Virus record (IMG/VR): IMGVR_UViG_3300048433_000186
Span: 1-22,375 of that record
Strand: one strand, 5' to 3'
From: a virus
DNA: 22,375 bases
Under the pieces are notes generated by a model. It saw nothing but the letters and a program-made list of their open reading frames with translations, did no database searches and was not told the origin of the DNA. Within the stretch, counting starts at the first letter, position 1. Every line of letters starts with the position of its first letter. The position numbers and the translations under genes were made by a program. This document shows positions 19,988-22,375 of this stretch, piece after piece.

Positions 19988-22375
19988 ATGGCAACAGTAA
20001 TACAGATAAAAAGAAGTTCTAATACCTCCGCTCCTTCAACGCTTAAACTAGGAGAAATGGCCTATACATTCGGTACAGGTTCACAATCAAACCTAGGAGA
20101 TAGATTATTCATTGGTGAAGGTGGCGTAGATGGAAACGGTGACGCTAATAACGTTACAGTTATAGGCGGACAATATTTCACAGACATGTTAGATCATGTC
20201 GCAGGTACACTAACTGCTTCATCAGCAATGACAGTAGATAGTAACTCAGCAATAAGCACAATCAATATAGGTAACTCAGCCACAGTAGGTGGTACATTAA
20301 AATTTAATGAGGGTACAAACAATGGTGCTCATGCAGTATCATTAAAATCACCAAATGCATTATCTGATAACTTAGCATTAACTTTGCCAGGTGCTGACGG
20401 TTCTAACGGTAGTGTTTTAACAACAGACGGTTCGGGTAATTTATCATTTGCAGCTCCAGCAACTTCACTTACCCTTGTTGATGAAAGTTCCACATCAACT
20501 ACTATAAACTTACTTACTGAAACATTAAAAATTACAGGTGGTAACGGTATAGCTACAGCATTATCTGGTGATACTATGACAGTATCTTTTGATGATGACG
20601 CTGTGTTTAACGGTATCGACATGAACGGTTCTGAATTATTTTTAGACGCAGATAAAGATACTTCAATTACTGCTGATACAGATGATAAGATAGATTTTAA
20701 AATTGGTGGCAATGATATACTTACAGTAACACCAGGTGTTATAGACCTTAAAAATGCAGGCACGGCTTCACAAATAAAATTATATTGTGAATCAAATAAT
20801 GCTCATGCACAAACAGTTATAGGTGCGCCACACTCTGAGGGTGCTTCAAATACACTTACACTTCCAGGTACAGGTGGTGACGCTAGATTAGTTTCAACAG
20901 CTTCAACAGCAACACTTACAAATAAAACATTTGATTTAGGTGGAACTGGTAACAGTTTAACTGGATCATTAGCAGAATTTAATACTGCTTTACAAGGTGA
21001 TAGTTTTGTTTCATTGACAGGTTCAGAAACACTTACAAATAAAACACTTACAACACCAATCGCAAACGCTGGAATACAGTTAAAGAATGGTTCAACAAGT
21101 GCAGGTTTCTTAGAGTTCTTTGAAGATTCTGATAACGGTACAAACAAAGTCACACTAATAGGACCAGCTTCTACTGGTGATGTTACAGTAACATTACCTG
21201 CCGCTGCTGATACTTTAGTAGGTAAGGCAACAACTGATACATTATCAAATAAAACTATTGACGCTGCTAGTAACACATTAGCAAACATTGGTAATTCATC
21301 ACTTTCAAACTCTACAATTACTTTAGGTTCAACTACTTTAACATTAGGCGCAACATCAACAGCAATTGCAGGTGTAACTGAATTAACAGTTGATAATTTA
21401 AATATAAATGCTAATACTATTGCCTCTTCTAATACAAATGGTAATATCGTTTTAGATCCAAATGGTTCTGGTACAGTTGATGTAAATTCTAGTAGAATTA
21501 CAAGTGTTACAGATCCATCAAGCGCTCAGGACGCAGCTACAAAAGCATATGTCGATAGTGTTGCAAATGGTTTAGATGTAAAAGAAAGTGTAAGATTGGC
21601 AACAGCAGCTGCATTAGCAGCCGTAACTTATAATAACGGTAACGGTACTTTAACTGCTGACGCTAACGGTGCATTAACAATTGACGGTGTTGCTACTGTA
21701 GCAGATGACAGAGTTCTAATTAAGAACCAGGCAAGTGCAGTACAAAACGGTATCTATAAAGTAACAACAATTGGTTCTGGCTCGGCGGCTTTCGTTTTAA
21801 CTAGAAGTCCTGACGCAGACACGGCTGCTGAATTAACTGGTGGAACATTCTTCTTTGTTGAAGAAGGTACTGCTAACGCAGATAACGGTTATGTTGCAAC
21901 TCACAATGGTACACCAACATTTGGTTCAACTAATATTGCATTTCAACAGTTCTCAGGCGCAGGTCAAATTAGTGCTGGTGACGCATTAACAAAAACAGGT
22001 AACACAATTGATGTTGCAGTTGATGATAGTTCAATTGAAACTAACTCAGACGCATTAAGAGTTAAAGCTAGTGGTATTACAAATGCCATGTTAGCAGGTT
22101 CGATTGCAGCTTCTAAATTAGCAGGTTCAATTGGTAATTCAAAACTTTCAAACTCATCAATTACAGTAGGCGATGGTTCGAATACTACAGCAGTTGCTCT
22201 TGGTGGTACAATAACATATGCAGCTGGCGAAGGCATAGATGTAGCAGAAAGTTCAGGTACAATTACTTATTCTGCTGAGTTGGCAACAACTTCAAATAAA
22301 GGTGTGGCTTCATTCGCTTCAGCTAACTTTACAGTTAGTTCAGGTGCAGTAACGGTCACAGGTATAGACGGCGGA
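19988..22375 (+). CDS. Long tail fibre protein (3' partial), at least 796 aa visible
   Basis: The ORF opens at the ATG at 19988, 6 bases after the TAGGAG site (19975-19980) that overlaps the previous stop, and is open to the window edge. The N-terminus (VIQIKRSSNTSAPSTLKLGE) is the type that starts many marine phage fibres. The middle has repeated TLTNKTF / TLTNKTL / TLSNKTI units (about 309-425) and alternating beta units. Residues about 502-659 hold a conserved block: SRITSVTDPSSAQDAATKAY, then GLDVKESVRLA, VLIKNQASAVQNGIYKV, VLTRSPDAD, and TGGTFFFVEEGTANADNGYV ... FQQFSGAG. This block occurs in many T4-like and siphovirus fibres. The receptor-binding C-terminus lies beyond the window. Confidence 0.9.
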   Translation, partial: MATVIQIKRSSNTSAPSTLKLGEMAYTFGTGSQSNLGDRLFIGEGGVDGNGDANNVTVIGGQYFTDMLDHVAGTLTASSAMTVDSNSAISTINIGNSATVGGTLKFNEGTNNGAHAVSLKSPNALSDNLALTLPGADGSNGSVLTTDGSGNLSFAAPATSLTLVDESSTSTTINLLTETLKITGGNGIATALSGDTMTVSFDDDAVFNGIDMNGSELFLDADKDTSITADTDDKIDFKIGGNDILTVTPGVIDLKNAGTASQIKLYCESNNAHAQTVIGAPHSEGASNTLTLPGTGGDARLVSTASTATLTNKTFDLGGTGNSLTGSLAEFNTALQGDSFVSLTGSETLTNKTLTTPIANAGIQLKNGSTSAGFLEFFEDSDNGTNKVTLIGPASTGDVTVTLPAAADTLVGKATTDTLSNKTIDAASNTLANIGNSSLSNSTITLGSTTLTLGATSTAIAGVTELTVDNLNINANTIASSNTNGNIVLDPNGSGTVDVNSSRITSVTDPSSAQDAATKAYVDSVANGLDVKESVRLATAAALAAVTYNNGNGTLTADANGALTIDGVATVADDRVLIKNQASAVQNGIYKVTTIGSGSAAFVLTRSPDADTAAELTGGTFFFVEEGTANADNGYVATHNGTPTFGSTNIAFQQFSGAGQISAGDALTKTGNTIDVAVDDSSIETNSDALRVKASGITNAMLAGSIAASKLAGSIGNSKLSNSSITVGDGSNTTAVALGGTITYAAGEGIDVAESSGTITYSAELATTSNKGVASFASANFTVSSGAVTVTGIDGG

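Noticed and set aside
20329-22236. Three minus-strand ORFs of 90-161 aa under the long fibre
   Set aside because: The + strand is open from 19988 to the window end with fibre motifs throughout; the antisense ORFs have no ribosome sites.
1-22375. tRNA genes, integrase, transposase or attachment sites
   Set aside because: I saw no cloverleaf-like sequence, recombinase motif or terminal repeat; nothing points to a prophage or mobile element.

Overview
This window looks like the late structural region of a strictly lytic, T4-like contractile-tailed phage (myovirus) infecting a marine bacterium. The evidence is the ordered set of baseplate wedge genes (a PAAR tip protein, then gp25-, gp6-, gp7- and gp8-type genes, then a very large DUF4815-type protein), TATAAATA boxes of the T4 gp55-dependent late promoter type in front of the + strand genes, and many short virion proteins like those of marine T4-like cyanophages and pelagiphages. 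The DNA is AT-rich with A/T-ending codons. A low-GC host such as SAR11/Pelagibacter or Prochlorococcus is plausible, but no auxiliary metabolic gene here decides which.

Layout: (1) 1-361, the end of a + strand gene and a 51-residue basic protein. (2) 361-1591, an island on the - strand: four or five small genes of unknown function, driven by three sigma70-like early promoters (TTGACA/T, 17-base spacer, TATACT/TATAGT) and closed by a strong hairpin terminator. (3) 1642-2517, small + strand genes: a possible lipoprotein, a cysteine-rich protein, a hypothetical protein and the PAAR spike-tip protein. (4) 2540-9208, baseplate wedge genes gp25, gp6, a gp7-position protein, a 96-residue protein and gp8. 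(5) 9220-15327, a 2035-residue DUF4815-type structural protein. (6) 15329-19976, a run of short virion or fibre-associated proteins and one 592-residue adhesin-like protein with Ig-like domains and a polyglycine C-terminus. (7) 19988 to the right edge, a long tail-fibre protein cut by the window.

The + strand genes are tightly packed (often TAATG overlaps or gaps under 40 bases). They are split into sub-operons by at least seven exact TATAAATA boxes and two GATAAATA variants, so late transcription is probably re-initiated many times. The - strand island would be transcribed early by host RNA polymerase. Together the late genes build the baseplate, the membrane-piercing tip and the host-recognition fibres. 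The genes least explained are the - strand early genes, the lipoprotein-like and Cys-rich proteins, the 18506-19073 pair, and the polyglycine adhesin as a possible receptor-binding device.
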